DNA of 64,000 bases, from NCBI RefSeq assembly GCF_036625195.1, contig NZ_JAZKUG010000001.1, forward strand, positions 1,426,001 to 1,490,000, given 5' to 3'. The notes under the pieces were generated by a model. The model was given only the letters and a program-made list of their open reading frames with translations, was not told the origin of the DNA and searched no databases. This DNA comes from Accumulibacter sp. GTDB lineage: Bacteria > Pseudomonadota > Gammaproteobacteria > Burkholderiales > Rhodocyclaceae. Of this stretch, positions 49,273 through 58,955 are shown piece after piece (the stretch's first letter is position 1; the number at the start of each line of letters is the position of its first letter). A program made the position numbers and the translations under genes.

Positions 49273-50253
49273 TCATCCTGCGCGCGCGCGTTGGCGGGCC
49301 CCGTGCAGTGGGGCAATCTGGACGAGGATGATGCAGGCGAGGATCAGGGCGCAACCGGCGATTCCAGCTGCATGCAGCCGCTCGCCCATCAGCAGGTAGC
49401 CAAATAGCGCGGCGAAGACGGTCTCGGCAGAGAGGATGATCGCCGCATCGGACGGCTGCGCGTAACGCTGACCGATGACCTGTGCCGTGAAGCCGATGGC
49501 CACGGAGACGATCCCGGCATAGCCGATCGGCAGCAGGGCTTGGCGAATCCCGTCCAGGGTGATGGTCTCGGTCAGTGTTCCCCAGAGCAGGCTGCCGATG
49601 CCGCAGACAAGGAACTGTCCGCAGGCGATCAGGAACGGCGCGGCGATGCGCTCTGCAACGCGGCCGACGAAGAGGACGTGCAGCGCCCAGAAGAGGCTGC
49701 TGGCGACGACCCACAGATCGCCAGCGGCCGGCGCCGCCAGCCCCTGCGCGCCAGCCAGTAGCCAAGTGCCTCCGAGGCAGCCGAGCGAGGTCGGCCAAAC
49801 CGACCAGTGCGGCGGGGTGCGCAGCAGAAGCCAGGCCAGCAGCGGTACCAGTGGTACGTAGAGTGCCGTCAGGAAGCCGGCGTTGGTGACCGTCGTGCCG
49901 GTGATGCCGATCTGTTGCAGCGCTGCGCCGAGCATCAGCAGCACGCCCAAGGCGCCGACACCGAGAACGTCCCCTGCACGGGCTGGCATGCGCTGCGTCG
50001 ACCGTTGCTGCCACTCGCGCCAAGCCAGCGGCAGCACGATCACCGCTCCGAGCAGGAAACGGATGCCGGTGAAGGTCAGCGGTCCCACACCAGCCATCCC
50101 TTCCGCCTGGGCAACGAATGCCAGGCCCCAGATCAGGGCCACGCTGAGCAGGACGAGGTTGGCTTGCGAGCGAGTCAAGCGGCGTTGCTTTCGTGGAGGG
50201 CAGAGGGCCGACGTCGCCGGCCGTGATTGCCCGGCGGCGGACGCGAGCCCCAT
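49273..50253 (-). CDS. EamA-family (DMT) transporter
   Basis: This 326-residue inner-membrane protein has ten hydrophobic segments in two EamA repeats. Examples are LVLLSVALIWGLAFVAQAEG, LGALQQIGITGTTVTNAGFL-like repeats, and the second-repeat end AAIILSAETVFAALFGYLLM. The start is uncertain: ATG 50253 gives a non-conserved 25-residue leader, and TTG 50178 (LTRSQANL) would give the usual length. Substrate unknown. It follows the DUF7931 gene by 21 bases on the same strand. Confidence 0.85.
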   Translation of the reverse strand: MGLASAAGQSRPATSALCPPRKQRRLTRSQANLVLLSVALIWGLAFVAQAEGMAGVGPLTFTGIRFLLGAVIVLPLAWREWQQRSTQRMPARAGDVLGVGALGVLLMLGAALQQIGITGTTVTNAGFLTALYVPLVPLLAWLLLRTPPHWSVWPTSLGCLGGTWLLAGAQGLAAPAAGDLWVVASSLFWALHVLFVGRVAERIAAPFLIACGQFLVCGIGSLLWGTLTETITLDGIRQALLPIGYAGIVSVAIGFTAQVIGQRYAQPSDAAIILSAETVFAALFGYLLMGERLHAAGIAGCALILACIILVQIAPLHGARQRARAG

Positions 50254-50274
50254 CCGGCAATGATCGTGACGGCG

Positions 50275-50754
50275 CTAGAGTCCGAGTGTGGTCGACCCGA
50301 GGGCATCTCCCCCCTCCCCAAGGACTTCAGCGAAGCGCTGGGAATAGGGGGCGCACTCGCTGGCGTCATCGATGATCAACCTGGCACGCGGCTGCTCGCG
50401 ATGAAAGCGGACGAGAGTATGCCGGCCATCGGCGATCATCAGGCAATCGCCAAGTCTGTCCAGGTGGGGCGGCGCGTGAATGATCATCAATAACGGCGCA
50501 TGAAGCTGCAGCAGGCTCATCAGGTGTGGGCTGTGCTGGCAGACGAACTCACGTTTGCGAACGACGATGCGCAGTTGCCGGTGGTGACTGGGAGCGATGA
50601 GCAGAGCGCGCAGGGCGGCTACCCGCGGTGCGCGCTCGAGCTTGAGCGCTGCCAGATCCTCGTCGAAGATGTCCAGCCTGGTCGGGGAGAGGTCGAGGAT
50701 CTCCTGTACCGCGTCGTCATACTCGCTCCAGGTCGTGGTCAGCCTGCTGCTCAT
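50275..50754 (-). CDS. Conserved hypothetical protein (DUF7931-like)
   Basis: This 159-residue cytosolic protein has no membrane helix. The strings EYDDAVQEILDLSPTRLDIF, LLIAPSHHRQLRIVVRKREF and VCQHSPHLMSLLQLHAPL resemble a conserved betaproteobacterial family that looks like a phospholipase-D-type fragment without HKD motifs. ATG 50754 is preceded by AAAGGAAAGGAAG; the longer frame to 50976 covers the rlmD promoter and is not conserved. Function unknown. Confidence 0.65.
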   Translation of the reverse strand: MSSRLTTTWSEYDDAVQEILDLSPTRLDIFDEDLAALKLERAPRVAALRALLIAPSHHRQLRIVVRKREFVCQHSPHLMSLLQLHAPLLMIIHAPPHLDRLGDCLMIADGRHTLVRFHREQPRARLIIDDASECAPYSQRFAEVLGEGGDALGSTTLGL

Positions 50755-50969
50755 CGCTCGCGCTTCCTTTCCTTTCGCCCGCGGTGTCGATGCCAAAGGC
50801 TGCGACAAAAGCTCCCGGGAGTCAAGCGGGAGCAGCAGCTCGCTTGCTCTTCTCGGCAGCGGGCCGCGTCGCCAGGGGCCCTGCGCCGACGTCGGGCCGT
50901 CGTCCCGGGGAGCCACGCAGCAGTGCTTCGCGATAGAATCGCGCACCCCTACTGCTGCGGAAGTCGCCG

Positions 50970-52277
50970 ATGCCAACAGGAATCATCGAATCACTCGATC
51001 ATGAGGCGCGTGGCGTGACGCGACTCGAGGGCAAAACGGTCTTTGTTGAAGGTGCCCTGCCGGGCGAGCTCGTCGAGTACGCCAGTTATCGCCGAAAGCC
51101 CGCCTACGAACTGGCGCGCACGGTGGCGCTGCTGCAGCCGTCCAGCGACCGCGTGGCACCGCGCTGTCCGCACTTCGGTGTCTGCGGCGGCTGCAGCATG
51201 CAGCATCTCGAGCCCGCGGCACAGGTGGCGGCGAAGCAGCGGCTGCTCGAGGACAACCTGTGGCACATCGGCAGGGTGAGGGCAGAGGAGCTTTACGCGC
51301 CCATCCATGGTGCGCCATGGGGTTATCGCCGTCGCGCTCGCCTGTCGGTGCGTTTCGTCGCCAAGAAGGGTGGCATCCTGGTCGGCTTTCACGAGCGAAA
51401 AAGCAGTTACGTGGCCGACATGCGGCAATGCGAGATCCTGCCGGCTCACCTGTCGGCGCTCCTGCTGCCCCTGCGTGATCTGATTGGCGGCCTGTCGATC
51501 CGCGAGCGCCTGCCTCAGATCGAAGTGGCCGTGGGCGAGCGCATCACTGCTCTCGTCCTGCGGGTTCTCGAGCCGCCGACGCCAGCCGACGCGGAACGGC
51601 TGCGGGAATTCGCGGATCGGCACCGGATCGTCTTCTACCTGCAGCCGCAGGGGCCAGCGACAGCCTACCGGTTTCATCCGCCTGCGGGCGAGCAGCCGTC
51701 GTATTTGCTGCCCGACTTCGCCGTCGAGCATCCGTTCTCGCCGACCGAATTCACCCAGGTCAACCATGCCATCAACCGCGTCCTGGTGCGACGCGCGCTG
51801 GCACTCCTCGCGCCACGCTCCGGTGAGCGCGTCGCCGACATGTTCTGCGGTCTCGGCAACTTCAGCCTGCCAATCGCCCGCTCGGGCGCCCGCGTCGTCG
51901 GCGTCGAAGGAAGTCCCGATCTCGTGCACCGGGCAACCGAAAACGCCGCCGCGAATGATCTCGCTGTTCGGGTCGAGTACCGTGTTGCCAATCTCTTCGA
52001 GATGACACCGCAGTCGCTGGCGGCACTCGGGCATTTCGACCGGATGCTGATCGACCCTCCGCGCGAAGGGGCCGTCGAGCTGATCAAGTCGCTTCCGGTC
52101 GACGGACCACGGCGAATCGTCTACGTCTCCTGCAGTCCGGCGACACTAGCCCGCGACGCCGCGATCCTCGTCACGCAGAAGGGTTACCGTTTGCGCGGGG
52201 CCGGTGTGGTCAACATGTTTCCGCAGACCTCACACGTCGAATCGATCGCCCTTTTCGAGCGCCATCCGGCAGGCTGA
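50970..52277 (+). CDS. rlmD: 23S rRNA (uracil-1939 C5) methyltransferase
   Basis: This 435-residue enzyme methylates U1939 of 23S rRNA. It has an N-terminal TRAM domain (about 1-60) and an iron-sulfur site (CPHFGVCGGC plus the Cys of MRQCEILP). The Rossmann domain has the AdoMet motif DMFCGLGNFSLPIA, DPPREGAVELI, and the catalytic cysteine in YVSCSPATLARD. TAGAAT at 50934-50939 inside CGCGATAGAATCGCG may be its -10. The gene is divergent from the DUF7931 gene. Confidence 0.95.
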   Translation: MPTGIIESLDHEARGVTRLEGKTVFVEGALPGELVEYASYRRKPAYELARTVALLQPSSDRVAPRCPHFGVCGGCSMQHLEPAAQVAAKQRLLEDNLWHIGRVRAEELYAPIHGAPWGYRRRARLSVRFVAKKGGILVGFHERKSSYVADMRQCEILPAHLSALLLPLRDLIGGLSIRERLPQIEVAVGERITALVLRVLEPPTPADAERLREFADRHRIVFYLQPQGPATAYRFHPPAGEQPSYLLPDFAVEHPFSPTEFTQVNHAINRVLVRRALALLAPRSGERVADMFCGLGNFSLPIARSGARVVGVEGSPDLVHRATENAAANDLAVRVEYRVANLFEMTPQSLAALGHFDRMLIDPPREGAVELIKSLPVDGPRRIVYVSCSPATLARDAAILVTQKGYRLRGAGVVNMFPQTSHVESIALFERHPAG

Positions 52278-52310
52278 GCAAGCGCAGCGTGCGCTACTGC
52301 GTTGGCCGAA

Positions 52311-52865
52311 TTACCAGGTGCGTAGTCGTCCGGTATCGACGTGCACGAAATCCGAACTGGCGTAGTAGCCGACGCCGCCCCGGGACTGTGCGAGCGCGGC
52401 GTCACGCAGGTCGCTCAATGGCACGCCGGCGAGGCGGATATCGATCGCCTTGCCTTCGATGTGCAGGCTCTGTCTGGCGACTCCGCCGCCACGGCTCTTG
52501 CGCAGTCTGCTGTTGGTTTGCGGGCAGCGGTAGCCCGAGATCACCTGGAAGGCGGTCTCGCAGCCGAGTTCCTGCTTGATTCCGTACAGGAGGTCAAACA
52601 ATTGCGGGTCGATGTTGCCTACCTCACCCGAATAATGGTCCCGCAGAAAGACGTTCAGCCGGTTGAGCGATTCGGCAAGGTAGTGGTCGCCGAGCGAAAA
52701 AACGACCGACAGGCGCTCTCCGGTATGGGTGTGCTCGAACGCGAGCTGGCGCGCATTCGGCAGCGATGCCAGGGCTGGTCTGGTCAGGGGCAGCGCCACT
52801 CCGGCCGCCAGCAGCCGGGCGGCATGGCCGAAAAAGCGCCGCCGCGAGTCGTACAGCTTCGACAT
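52311..52865 (-). CDS. DUF882 (YcbK-like) M15-type peptidoglycan protein
   Basis: This 184-residue exported protein has a twin-arginine signal (SRRRFFGHAARLLAAGVALP). The DUF882/peptidase M15 fold carries the zinc-type residues in SLHIEGKAIDIRL (His and Asp) and DFVHVDTG (His). Such enzymes are predicted to cut peptidoglycan cross-links. It follows the L,D-transpeptidase gene by 12 bases, the same ycbB-ycbK pairing as in E. coli, and is last in the five-gene unit. Confidence 0.88.
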   Translation of the reverse strand: MSKLYDSRRRFFGHAARLLAAGVALPLTRPALASLPNARQLAFEHTHTGERLSVVFSLGDHYLAESLNRLNVFLRDHYSGEVGNIDPQLFDLLYGIKQELGCETAFQVISGYRCPQTNSRLRKSRGGGVARQSLHIEGKAIDIRLAGVPLSDLRDAALAQSRGGVGYYASSDFVHVDTGRLRTW

Positions 52866-52877
52866 TTCTTCTCCATG

Positions 52878-54506
52878 TCAACGATAGGCTGGCGATTCTG
52901 CAGGAATTTCTCCAGTATGGGAAGCCCGGAGCGTGCGCGAGCGCTGCCGCAGCGCCTCTTCCAGGGGTTCGTCGAGACCGTAGATGTCCGGCAGGAAGTG
53001 CACGCTGCCGTTGCGGACGATCGTCGTACTGTAGGCAATGATCACCGGCAGCGGTTCGTCGAGGCGAAGGGTCGCCGACCTGCCGCGGCGCATGGCCTCC
53101 GCGATGCGTGCCTCACTCCACTCCGGCGCATCCGCGAGAACGAACTTCGCCAGTTGCAGCGGCTCCTCGACGCGGATGCAGCCATGGCTGAAGTCCCGCC
53201 GCAGCCGCTTGAAGAGTTGCGGTGTCGGCGTGTGGTGCAGATAGATGTTGTCCCTGTTGGGAAAGATGAACTTGATGCTGCCCAACGCGTTGCTGGCTCC
53301 AGGTCGCTGGCGAATGCGCATCTGGCCCGCCTGCACGGCTTCGATCCCGGCCTCCGAAAGACCGCCGACGACGCGGCCATCACTGCCGACCAATTCGAAT
53401 CCCTGGCGGTCGAAATAACCGGGGTCGCGACGCAGCCGGGGCAAGGTTTCGCTGCGGGCGATCGACGGCGGGACATTCCAGTACGGGCTGAACTCGATGA
53501 AGCGCATGTCGGCAGCGAAGAGGGGAGTGGGCGTCTTGCCAGCCGTACCAACGATGACCTTCATCGCCAGCCGGAGCTCGCTCGTACCGGCATGCACTTC
53601 GTGACCATGCAGCATGAACTCTGGCACGTTGACGACGATCACTCGCGGCGCGAGCGGTAGGGGTGTCCAGCGTAGTCGCTCCATGGCCAGGCCGATCTGG
53701 CGGGCCCGGGCTGCCGGGTCGACACTGAGTTGCTCGAAGCTCTCCCTGCCGATGACGCCATCCGGCGCGATCGAGTGCCGCGCCTGAAACGATTTGACCG
53801 CTTCGACGAGCGTGCCCTGGTAGCGGTCCGGGATGCTGTCGCCGACAAGCTTCAGGTCACCAAGCAACAGCAGTCGTCGCTGCAGCAGCGCAAGGCCGGC
53901 GTACTGCTGTCCGGGTTTGAGCCTGCCACCTGCAATCGGTGGCAGGCTCTTCTGCCAAGCTGGATCGTCTACCAGTTGCCGGTAGCGGGCCAGCGCCTGC
54001 CGCAACGCATCGTATTGCGGCCAGACTGGAGCGAAGCTGCGTACGGTTTCGGCCAGTTGGTCTTCGGCAAGAGCGGAAGGGAGCGGCGAGTCGGGATCGA
54101 GATCGCTGCGCTGTACCGGCTCGTAGCGCATGCCGAATTGCTGCGGATCGATCCGCCCAGCGTGCAGGTCGTTCAGGTACCGCCGCACTGCGCGGTGCAG
54201 ACGGCGATTCGCCAGGCCCGTCGAATCGCCGTCCACTGCTGACGAGGTGCCGCCGAGGGCTGTGCGCAGCCAGTCGATGTCGTAGTCCTCGGGAGAAAGC
54301 CCTTCCGCGGCGGCCTGCGTCAGGATTTCCACTGCCCGATGGGCTGCCGGCATCGGTCCGGCGATGGCGAACCAGGCGACCTCATCGAGCGCCGCTGCAC
54401 CACCTCCACCGCCGATGAGGAAGATGCCGAGGGCGAGTGCCGAGCCCCGTAGTCCGCCGGTACGACGGTGATGCGCACTGGCGATTCCGCGCATCAGCTG
54501 CCGCAT
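52878..54506 (-). CDS. L,D-transpeptidase, YcbB (LdtD) type
   Basis: This 542-residue periplasmic enzyme makes 3-3 cross-links in peptidoglycan. It has an N-terminal membrane segment (SALALGIFLIGGGGGAAA), a scaffold domain, a peptidoglycan-binding helix bundle (LVEAVKSFQARHSIAPDGVI) and a YkuD catalytic domain ending in FSHGCIRVEEP, with nucleophile Cys443. The order fits YcbB. ATG 54506 is chosen because the longer frame overlaps the upstream gene; ATG 54494 is also possible. It sits 22 bases after the GGDEF-EAL gene and 12 bases before the DUF882 gene. Confidence 0.9.
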   Translation of the reverse strand: MRQLMRGIASAHHRRTGGLRGSALALGIFLIGGGGGAAALDEVAWFAIAGPMPAAHRAVEILTQAAAEGLSPEDYDIDWLRTALGGTSSAVDGDSTGLANRRLHRAVRRYLNDLHAGRIDPQQFGMRYEPVQRSDLDPDSPLPSALAEDQLAETVRSFAPVWPQYDALRQALARYRQLVDDPAWQKSLPPIAGGRLKPGQQYAGLALLQRRLLLLGDLKLVGDSIPDRYQGTLVEAVKSFQARHSIAPDGVIGRESFEQLSVDPAARARQIGLAMERLRWTPLPLAPRVIVVNVPEFMLHGHEVHAGTSELRLAMKVIVGTAGKTPTPLFAADMRFIEFSPYWNVPPSIARSETLPRLRRDPGYFDRQGFELVGSDGRVVGGLSEAGIEAVQAGQMRIRQRPGASNALGSIKFIFPNRDNIYLHHTPTPQLFKRLRRDFSHGCIRVEEPLQLAKFVLADAPEWSEARIAEAMRRGRSATLRLDEPLPVIIAYSTTIVRNGSVHFLPDIYGLDEPLEEALRQRSRTLRASHTGEIPAESPAYR

Positions 54507-54528
54507 CGGCGCCCCGGCATGACCTGGA

Positions 54529-56739
54529 TCACTGCCGCCGCCGGGTCTGGCTGGCCGGCAAGGTTCCACGGCGCAGGAAACCTTCGACGTCCAACGCGTG
54601 CAGGGGTTGACTGAAGAGGTGGCCCTGCATGTCCGTACAGCCGAGTTCCCCCAGGAGCCGCATCTGCGCGTCGTTTTCGACCCCCTCGGCGAGGGTGCGC
54701 AGGCCGAAGCTGCGAGCGATGCAGCAGAGGGCATGAACGATGGCGGTCGCATTCGGGTTGTGCGGGACGAGCTCGCGCAGGAAGGACTGGTCGATCTTGA
54801 TGCTGTCGACGGGAAAGCGCCGAAGCAGGCTGAGCGACGAGTGACGGGTCCCGAAATCATCGATCGTGATGCGGCAGCCCAGGTTGCGCAGTTGTTTCAC
54901 GAGGTCGATGTGCCGTTCGGCGTCCTGCAGCAGCAGGCTCTCGCTGATGTCGAGGTCGATCAGCTCAGCGCCGATGGCGTGTTCCCTCAGATCCCGCGCG
55001 AGTCGTTCAGGCAGATCCTGACCCTCGAACTCCTTCGCTGCCAAGTTGAGCGTCAACCGCAGGTCGTGCAGACCGCGCTGGTGCCATTCGGCGAGTTGCC
55101 GCAGCGCGGCTCGCCGTACCCAGTCGCCGAGCGCGGCGATCATGCCAGTCTCTTCCGCCAGCGGTATCAAAGAGTCTGGCTTCATTAGCCCGAGCTGCGG
55201 GTGGTGCCAGCGGATCAGCGCCTCGACGGCAACCGTCCGGCGCTCGCTGACCCTGATCTGCGGCTGGTAACACAGCTCGAACTGTGCGCCCGTGGCGAGT
55301 GCGGTGCGCAAGTCGGACTCCAGCGTCAGCCGTCTGCTGTGGCCATCCTGCATGCTCGGGTCGTACTGCAGGTAGCCGTTCTTGCCGCGCCCCTTGATCT
55401 GGTACATCGCGACATCGGCGTTGCGCAGCAGTGACTCGGGCGTTTCGCCGTCATCCGGGTAGAGCGCGATGCCGATACTGACGGTGGCGAGAAAGTCGAT
55501 GCCAGCAATCCTGAAGGGCCGCCTGAGTTCCGCGAGCATCTTGGCGGCGATCACGGCGGCATCATCGCCGCTGCCGAGCTCGGGCAGCATGACCGTGAAC
55601 TCATCGCCGCCCTGGCGCGCCAGGGTGTCTCCCGAACGCAGGCAACTGGCAGCGCGACGGGCAAAGGACTTCAGCAGTTCGTCACCTTCCTGATGGCCAT
55701 AGGTGTCGTTGACCAGCTTGAAGCGATCGATGTCGATGAACATGACCCCGACCCGCCGGTTCTTTCGGCGTGCCTGCTTCAGCGCCACGCCCAGTCGGTC
55801 CTTGAACAGGGTGCGATTGGGCAGTCCGGTCAGGATGTCGTGAAAGGCCTGGAAGCTGATCGTCTCCTCGGCCTTCTTGCGCTCGGTGATATCGCGCGCG
55901 ACGCCTGAGGTGCCCATGAAATGGAGGTTTGCCGGACCGTCTGTGGCGGCGTAGAGGCCCTGTGCGCTAAGGATGGCGACGATGGTGCGGTTCTCGAAGT
56001 GACGCACGCCTTGCGTCCTGCTCTGCAGACGAATCTCGACGTTGGTGCTGGCACGATCGCCGATGCGACGTTCATTGAAGGCGAAGCGGGCATGTTCCAG
56101 ATCGTCCGGGTGAACGATCAGCGAGTAGTGCTGGCCAATGAGCTCCTCCCGCGAGTAGCCGAGCAAGGCTTGCACACGGTCATTGACGAAGATGAATCGA
56201 CCATTCCGGTCGAGTGTGTAGATGAGGTCCGGCGAGTGGTCCACCAGGAAACGGTGCAGGCGTTCGGAGTGCTCGAGCCGCACCGACAACAGTGCGTGCT
56301 CCCTCTCGATCCGCCGCCGGCGCAGGACACGGTCCACGGTGTCGATCAGTTCCTGCGGGTCATCGTGCTTGCGGATGAACTCACAGGCGCCATGACGCAG
56401 GGCGCGAATCGCCGAGTCGATCGACTCATCGCCACTGAAGACCACCACAGCCGTTGGTATGTGCTGCTGCACCATCCACTGCATGACTTCGAGGCCGCCG
56501 AAGTCGGGCAGGTTGAGATCAAGGATGACGACGTCGACGTCGCGTCGTTCGAGATGGCGTTGCGCCTCGTTGCCGGTGCCGCAATCGTCAATCAGGCGAC
56601 CCTCGGCAGCCAGAAGATGGCGGTAGGCAGCGCGTATCCGCTCCTCGTCATCGACGATGAGGATGCGGCTGCTGCCGCCGCCGCCTTCTCCGGGTTCGGG
56701 GAGCAGGGGCGAGAAATCGACGCTGGGTATGGCTTTCAT
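54529..56739 (-). CDS. REC-PAS-GGDEF-EAL response regulator
   Basis: This 736-residue protein has a receiver domain (acidic pair at Asp30-Asp31, phospho-acceptor Asp74, Ser102, Lys124) and a PAS domain (about 160-288). A GGDEF domain (377-381, with inhibitory-site RSGD before it) and an EAL domain (506-508) follow. The EAL domain departs from the active pattern. The metal-binding Glu of the usual LEITES is Asp597 (LDISES), and DDFGTGYSSL is DDFGTRHSSL. Hydrolysis may be weak, leaving synthesis or regulation as the main role. It starts 2 bases after the histidine-kinase gene, its probable partner. Confidence 0.92.
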   Translation of the reverse strand: MKAIPSVDFSPLLPEPGEGGGGSSRILIVDDEERIRAAYRHLLAAEGRLIDDCGTGNEAQRHLERRDVDVVILDLNLPDFGGLEVMQWMVQQHIPTAVVVFSGDESIDSAIRALRHGACEFIRKHDDPQELIDTVDRVLRRRRIEREHALLSVRLEHSERLHRFLVDHSPDLIYTLDRNGRFIFVNDRVQALLGYSREELIGQHYSLIVHPDDLEHARFAFNERRIGDRASTNVEIRLQSRTQGVRHFENRTIVAILSAQGLYAATDGPANLHFMGTSGVARDITERKKAEETISFQAFHDILTGLPNRTLFKDRLGVALKQARRKNRRVGVMFIDIDRFKLVNDTYGHQEGDELLKSFARRAASCLRSGDTLARQGGDEFTVMLPELGSGDDAAVIAAKMLAELRRPFRIAGIDFLATVSIGIALYPDDGETPESLLRNADVAMYQIKGRGKNGYLQYDPSMQDGHSRRLTLESDLRTALATGAQFELCYQPQIRVSERRTVAVEALIRWHHPQLGLMKPDSLIPLAEETGMIAALGDWVRRAALRQLAEWHQRGLHDLRLTLNLAAKEFEGQDLPERLARDLREHAIGAELIDLDISESLLLQDAERHIDLVKQLRNLGCRITIDDFGTRHSSLSLLRRFPVDSIKIDQSFLRELVPHNPNATAIVHALCCIARSFGLRTLAEGVENDAQMRLLGELGCTDMQGHLFSQPLHALDVEGFLRRGTLPASQTRRRQ

Positions 56740-56741
56740 CC

Positions 56742-58955
56742 TTACTCCTGACGCCTGTCGGGTGAGACATGCTTTTCCTGAGGCACCCTGCCTCGCTGCC
56801 CCGGAAGATTATCGGATGGTTCCAGGTCGGGCAAGAGGAAGGAAAGCACGGTTCCGCTGCCCGGCTTGCTGCGGCAGGTGACGGGAATCCCCTGCCGCCG
56901 GGCCAGCGCACCGACGATCGACAGCCCGATTCCTCGCGGCTCGCCGAGGCGTGCCGCGACCGGGCGATAGATCGCCTGCATCGCCGCTTCGCTGATCCCG
57001 GGGCCGTTGTCTTCGATGCGCAGCTCGACGTAGCGGCGCCCCTGATGCAGGACGTCGCCAGTCAGCGAAATCCTGATTCGCTGCCCGCTGGCCAGGGCTT
57101 CCGACGCGTTTTTCCAGACATTGAGCACGATCTGCTTGACACTGTCTCGATCACAGCCGATGTCCATGGCCTGCGTGGGCAATGCCGTTTGCACGGCGAT
57201 GCCGCGCGCATCGAAAAGCGGCTGCCGGTAGAGCAGCAGCATTTCACGCAGCAGGTCGCCGACGTCGAAGACCGCGTCGCCGGCCGGCATCCGGGGCATG
57301 TCGCTCATGCGCCGTACGATGCCCGAGACGCGTTCGATCTCCTCCGTCAGGACCTCGAGTTCCCGGTGTACCTCAGCGCCTGGCGGCAGCTTGCCATCGA
57401 GGATCCGCAGGTAGCCTCTGATGATCGTCAGCGGGTTGCCTGCCTCATGGACCATCCGTCGTGTCTGCTGCAGGAGGCGCGCCGCGGTCTCCTCCGCTGC
57501 TTGCGCGCGCACCTGTTTGGCCCGTTGCCAGCTCTCGAGACTGCCGCCGGCGATCCGTCCAAAGTTCAGCAGGCAGGGCAGGCGCCGTGACAGCGCAGCA
57601 TACTGGTCGCGGCCCACACCGGCGATCATCACCCCTGTCGTCATGCTGTGCGCAGTCATCGGGATGCACAACAGGCCGCTGCTGCACAGGGCGCGGGCAA
57701 ACTGCATGTCGAGCAGCGAGGCCGGGGCCGGCGAGCGGTCCGCGTGCGAACAGCGGACCTGATTGCTGACTGCGGCGGCGGCAGCGAGGCTCCGGTGCGG
57801 CTCGCAGAGAAGGGTCGTCTGGCTGAAGAGCGCTGGCTGTCCGCTGACCTGCCGGCCGCTGAGCCTGCCGTCGACCGTATCGTGGAGCAGGAACGCGAGA
57901 TGGCTGAGGTCGAAAAGGATGCGTGCCGCCTCACGCAGGGCAAGAAACACCTCGGCGTCCGTGTCGAGTGCCTGCAGATCGTCCTGCAGCGGTTGCAGAA
58001 GTGCTTTGTTGCCGATGAGGCTGGCGAGTTCGGTCTGTGCATCGGCAGATGCAGACTTCCTGCTGCCGAGCACCCGCGGCAGGCCACGGGGAGCGCCACG
58101 CTCGCGGCTGGCTGGCGCACGCATGCCGATCGCGTCGGCCACCATCGACATGCGTTGCGTTGCCTGGGCGCAGATGGCCGAGAGTTCGCCATTGCCGATG
58201 TGGTCGAACATCTGCCGCGCGATCTCTGTCACCGTCTCCGGGACTTCTTCACAGTCGCCCAGCGCATGTGCCAGCCAGATGACCTGGGCGAGCTGTGCGG
58301 CACCGACAATCCGCTCCGGCGGCTGGTGGTGGAACAGGATGCCGTCGGCGAAGGAAGAATCCAGATGCCATTGGTCAGCCAGCCAGGTGCCTATCTCGCC
58401 GTGGTCGGCGCCCAGCAGCTCGATTTCCATAGCCGACAGTGAGGACTCGCCGGGGCAGCCCGCGAGCACCTGCGCGTAGGGTTCACCAAGCGCCGAGAGC
58501 ATGATGAGTTGGCCGACATCATGCAGCAGGCCGGCCAGGTAGGCCTCGTCGGCTCGCGGGTAACGGGTGGCGACCGCCAGCCCGCGCGAGATCTCGGCGA
58601 CCAGCAGCGAGTGCGTCCAGAAGTCGGCGAGATCGACTTCCGGTCCGGCTCCCCGTTCTTCAAACAGGCTGCGGACCGACAGGCAGGTGGCAATCGAACG
58701 TACCAGACGCGTACCAAGGGCCATCAGGCAACTCTCGATACTCTGCAGCTCCTTGCCGCGGCGGACCGCCGACGAGTTGGCTGCCGTCAGAACGCGGGCG
58801 CACAGACCGGGATCCTGCTCGACCAGGCGGGCGAGCTCGGTCATCGTCGTGCCGTCATCATCGACCAGTTGCAGCAGCCGCAGCAGAATTTGCGGTGGCG
58901 AGGGTACTCGCCCCGATTGCACGGCTTGTCGGATGGACTCCGGCAGGCTATGCAT
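56742..58955 (-). CDS. HDOD domain fused to a histidine kinase
   Basis: This 737-residue soluble protein begins with an HDOD domain (about 10-200: PPQILLRLLQLVDDD, LVEQDPGLCARVLTAANS, AGLLHDVGQLIML). A middle region (about 290-480) looks like a GAF-type sensor. The C-terminal kinase has the H-box MVHEAGNPLTIIRGYLRIL with His503, the N-box LNVWKNASEAL, G1 DNGPGIS and G2 GIGLSIVGALA. ATG 58955 overlaps the acyltransferase gene by 8 bases. With the response regulator directly downstream it forms a probable two-component pair controlling c-di-GMP. Confidence 0.9.
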   Translation of the reverse strand: MHSLPESIRQAVQSGRVPSPPQILLRLLQLVDDDGTTMTELARLVEQDPGLCARVLTAANSSAVRRGKELQSIESCLMALGTRLVRSIATCLSVRSLFEERGAGPEVDLADFWTHSLLVAEISRGLAVATRYPRADEAYLAGLLHDVGQLIMLSALGEPYAQVLAGCPGESSLSAMEIELLGADHGEIGTWLADQWHLDSSFADGILFHHQPPERIVGAAQLAQVIWLAHALGDCEEVPETVTEIARQMFDHIGNGELSAICAQATQRMSMVADAIGMRAPASRERGAPRGLPRVLGSRKSASADAQTELASLIGNKALLQPLQDDLQALDTDAEVFLALREAARILFDLSHLAFLLHDTVDGRLSGRQVSGQPALFSQTTLLCEPHRSLAAAAAVSNQVRCSHADRSPAPASLLDMQFARALCSSGLLCIPMTAHSMTTGVMIAGVGRDQYAALSRRLPCLLNFGRIAGGSLESWQRAKQVRAQAAEETAARLLQQTRRMVHEAGNPLTIIRGYLRILDGKLPPGAEVHRELEVLTEEIERVSGIVRRMSDMPRMPAGDAVFDVGDLLREMLLLYRQPLFDARGIAVQTALPTQAMDIGCDRDSVKQIVLNVWKNASEALASGQRIRISLTGDVLHQGRRYVELRIEDNGPGISEAAMQAIYRPVAARLGEPRGIGLSIVGALARRQGIPVTCRSKPGSGTVLSFLLPDLEPSDNLPGQRGRVPQEKHVSPDRRQE

